Shown in pieces: positions 35,322 through 36,736 of a stretch of 36,736 nt of DNA. Source of the stretch: Oscillospiraceae bacterium (GTDB lineage Bacteria; Bacillota; Clostridia; Oscillospirales; Ruminococcaceae); contig JAFRUS010000032.1 in NCBI GenBank assembly GCA_017438745.1, forward strand, positions 1-36,736, read 5' to 3'. A model generated the notes under the pieces. That model was not told where the DNA came from, searched no databases, and saw nothing but the letters and a program-made list of their open reading frames with translations. Made by a program: the position numbers and the translations under genes. Within the stretch, counting starts at the first letter, position 1, and the number at the start of each line of letters is the position of its first letter.

Positions 35322-36221
35322 ATGAATAAACTTGTGGTTATAGCAGGACCTACAGCATCCGGCAAAAGCGGACTGGGAATTGATCTTGCTTTGAAATATA
35401 ATGCGGAAATCGTTTCGGCGGATTCAAGACAGGTGTTCAAAGGCCTTGATATCGGTTCAGGTAAGGTGACACCTGAGGAGACACAGGGCGTTCCGCACTG
35501 GCTTCTTGATGTAGCCGAGCCTAATGACTTTTTCTCGGTAAAGGATTTTCAGAAACTTGCATACAGTGCGATCGATGATATCCATTCCCGCGGAGTTAAA
35601 GCCTTTATGGTCGGAGGCACCGGACTGTATGTAAATTCAGTTACGGACGGATATAATCTGACGGGAAAGCAGATAGATCCGGAATTACGAAATGAAGTTG
35701 CTTCCAAAACGGTAGAGGAACTTATCTCATTTCTGAAGGAGAAAAATCCGGAAGTACTGAATAAACTCGATCTCTGTAACAAGAGACGTATAGAACGTGC
35801 GGTAGAACGCGTTCTTCTCGGAAATACTGAAGAACCGGAAAATACACCAAGGTATGAAACACTCGTGCTCGGAACGGACTGGCCGCGCGACGTACTCTAT
35901 GAACGTATAAAAAAGCGTCTTGACATGCGACTTGAAGAGCAGAACATGATAGATGAAATCGTGAAATTACGCGAGAACGGCGCAACTGACGAATTTCTGT
36001 ACGGCCTCGGACTTGAGTACCGGTACATACTCATGTACTTAAGAAACGAGTTCGACAGCTTCGAAGCATTTTATGAAAAACTCTTTATGGAAATACGCCA
36101 TCTTGCCAAGGAGCAGATGACATGGTTCCGCAAACGAAAAGATATGCACTGGCTCGATATGACCGCAGATCCGTTTAAAGAGGCATGTTCTCTTATCGAT
36201 GAGTTTTACGTGGAAAAGTGA
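35322..36221 (+). CDS. miaA: tRNA dimethylallyltransferase
   Basis: Adds a dimethylallyl group to N6 of A37 in tRNAs that read codons starting with U, in the cytoplasm. The 299 residues are standard. The P-loop IAGPTASGKSGL (about 7-18) binds the diphosphate. The motif SADSRQVFKGLDIGSGK holds the catalytic Asp, followed by VPHWLLDV, GGTGLYVNS and KEQMTWFRKR. GGAG lies eight bases before the ATG. Acylphosphatase follows after 20 bases on the same strand. Confidence 0.96.
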   Translation: MNKLVVIAGPTASGKSGLGIDLALKYNAEIVSADSRQVFKGLDIGSGKVTPEETQGVPHWLLDVAEPNDFFSVKDFQKLAYSAIDDIHSRGVKAFMVGGTGLYVNSVTDGYNLTGKQIDPELRNEVASKTVEELISFLKEKNPEVLNKLDLCNKRRIERAVERVLLGNTEEPENTPRYETLVLGTDWPRDVLYERIKKRLDMRLEEQNMIDEIVKLRENGATDEFLYGLGLEYRYILMYLRNEFDSFEAFYEKLFMEIRHLAKEQMTWFRKRKDMHWLDMTADPFKEACSLIDEFYVEK

Positions 36222-36241
36222 TCGAACGGAGGGTCAGGTGA

Positions 36242-36514
36242 ATGATATTGATACGCAGACATATTGTATTTTACGGCAGTGTACAGGGAGTTGGTTTCCG
36301 CTATCGTGCCAGAAATGCCGCTGAGCATTTCGGATGTACCGGATGGGTACATAACGAATGGGACGGAAGCGTAAGCATGGAAATACAGGGCGCTGAGGAA
36401 CAGATAGACGCAGTTATTATGGCTATCGAACGGGGAACTTTTGTCCATATTGAAAATATGGATGTTAAAACTGTTCCGGTGGCTGAAAGTGAATATGGTT
36501 TTTCAGTGAGATGA
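36242..36514 (+). CDS. acyP: acylphosphatase
   Basis: Small cytoplasmic enzyme (90 residues) that hydrolyses carboxyl-phosphate bonds. The signature GSVQGVGFRYRARNAAEHFG contains the catalytic Arg, and the Asn lies in WVHNEWDGSV. GGAGGG precedes the ATG by eight bases. It is probably co-transcribed with miaA. Confidence 0.93.
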   Translation: MILIRRHIVFYGSVQGVGFRYRARNAAEHFGCTGWVHNEWDGSVSMEIQGAEEQIDAVIMAIERGTFVHIENMDVKTVPVAESEYGFSVR

Positions 36515-36651
36515 TAAAGCAGGTGATGCTTTGTGATTTATTATAAATCCGGCATGAATAAGCGGTGAATAATTATTCACTAAACCAATCTTCTCCGTTA
36601 GTGTATAATTATTGTGGGCAAAAAAACTGGAAGATTTCAAGGGCATAAAAA

Positions 36652-36677
36652 AAGATGGCAAAAAAGCTTGCCATCTT
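36652..36677 (-). terminator. leftward terminator at the right edge
   Basis: AAGATGGCA pairs perfectly with TGCCATCTT. The T-run (seven T) lies on the leftward strand, after the stem, so it ends a transcript coming from the right of the window. Between acyP and this point (36,515-36,650) I see only a TATAAT at 36,604-36,609 with no convincing -35. Confidence 0.7.
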
Positions 36678-36735
36678 AGCTACAATGCTTTAATATTAAG
36701 ATTGCGAAAAATAATAAGAAGGTAATGTAGCCATA
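36676..36735 (-). CDS. possible C-terminal end of a leftward gene (partial)
   Basis: On the leftward strand a frame entering from the window edge reads YGYITFLLFFAILILKHCS and stops at 36,678-36,676, inside the terminator stem. The hydrophobic end would suit a membrane protein. Support is only the matching terminator and the composition, since the gene body lies outside the window. Confidence 0.3.
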   Translation of the reverse strand, partial: YGYITFLLFFAILILKHCS

Positions 36736-36736
36736 A

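Overview
The window reads as a chromosomal segment of an anaerobic Gram-positive Clostridium-class gut or rumen bacterium, most like Ruminococcus. This rests on a type III glutamine synthetase (GlnN) next to an ammonium transporter fused to PII, diaminopimelate synthesis, strong AGGAGG-type ribosome sites, TTGACA-17-TATAAT promoters, a sortase-anchored BspA-type leucine-rich surface protein and an Rpn/PD-(D/E)XK protein. No rRNA, tRNA, CRISPR array or phage module was seen.

Region 1 (1-16,757) is a nitrogen assimilation locus built as two divergent units. Leftward run amt-PII fusion, pyrG, glnN and dapF. Rightward run gltB, gltD, purF and asnB. Almost every product imports ammonium, makes glutamine or glutamate, or spends glutamine amide nitrogen. 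The 604-base divergent region has a good promoter on each side, a palindrome inside the gltB promoter spacer, and a terminator-like hairpin about ten bases after each predicted transcription start, so both arms may be controlled by attenuation. asnB has a separate structured leader with two GNRA-capped hairpins that matches no RNA class I can name.

Region 2 (16,865-22,137) is accessory. It has a cytoplasmic sugar-binding-type (LacI-like) sensor fused to a GGDEF diguanylate cyclase, an unrecognised protein with three copies of a short helical motif, an Rpn-family nuclease/transposase-like gene with a heptad-repeat tail, two unexplained structured RNAs ending in intrinsic terminators, and a small gene remnant.

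Region 3 (22,272-30,611) is envelope related: a SulP anion transporter with a STAS domain, a 1231-residue LPXTG surface protein, and an apparent two-gene operon of a radical SAM/SPASM enzyme followed by a DUF2207-like membrane protein whose C-terminus carries five Ser-Ser-Cys repeats and a Gly run. The last pair looks like a modification enzyme with its substrate and is my best candidate for an undescribed system.

Region 4 (30,898-35,148) encodes the parts of a phosphorelay ending in cyclic di-GMP: a REC-GGDEF-EAL response regulator with a degenerate GGDEF and an intact EAL, a free HPt protein, and a hybrid histidine kinase. Region 5 (35,322-36,514) has miaA and acylphosphatase. A terminator facing left at the right edge suggests a leftward gene continues outside the window.
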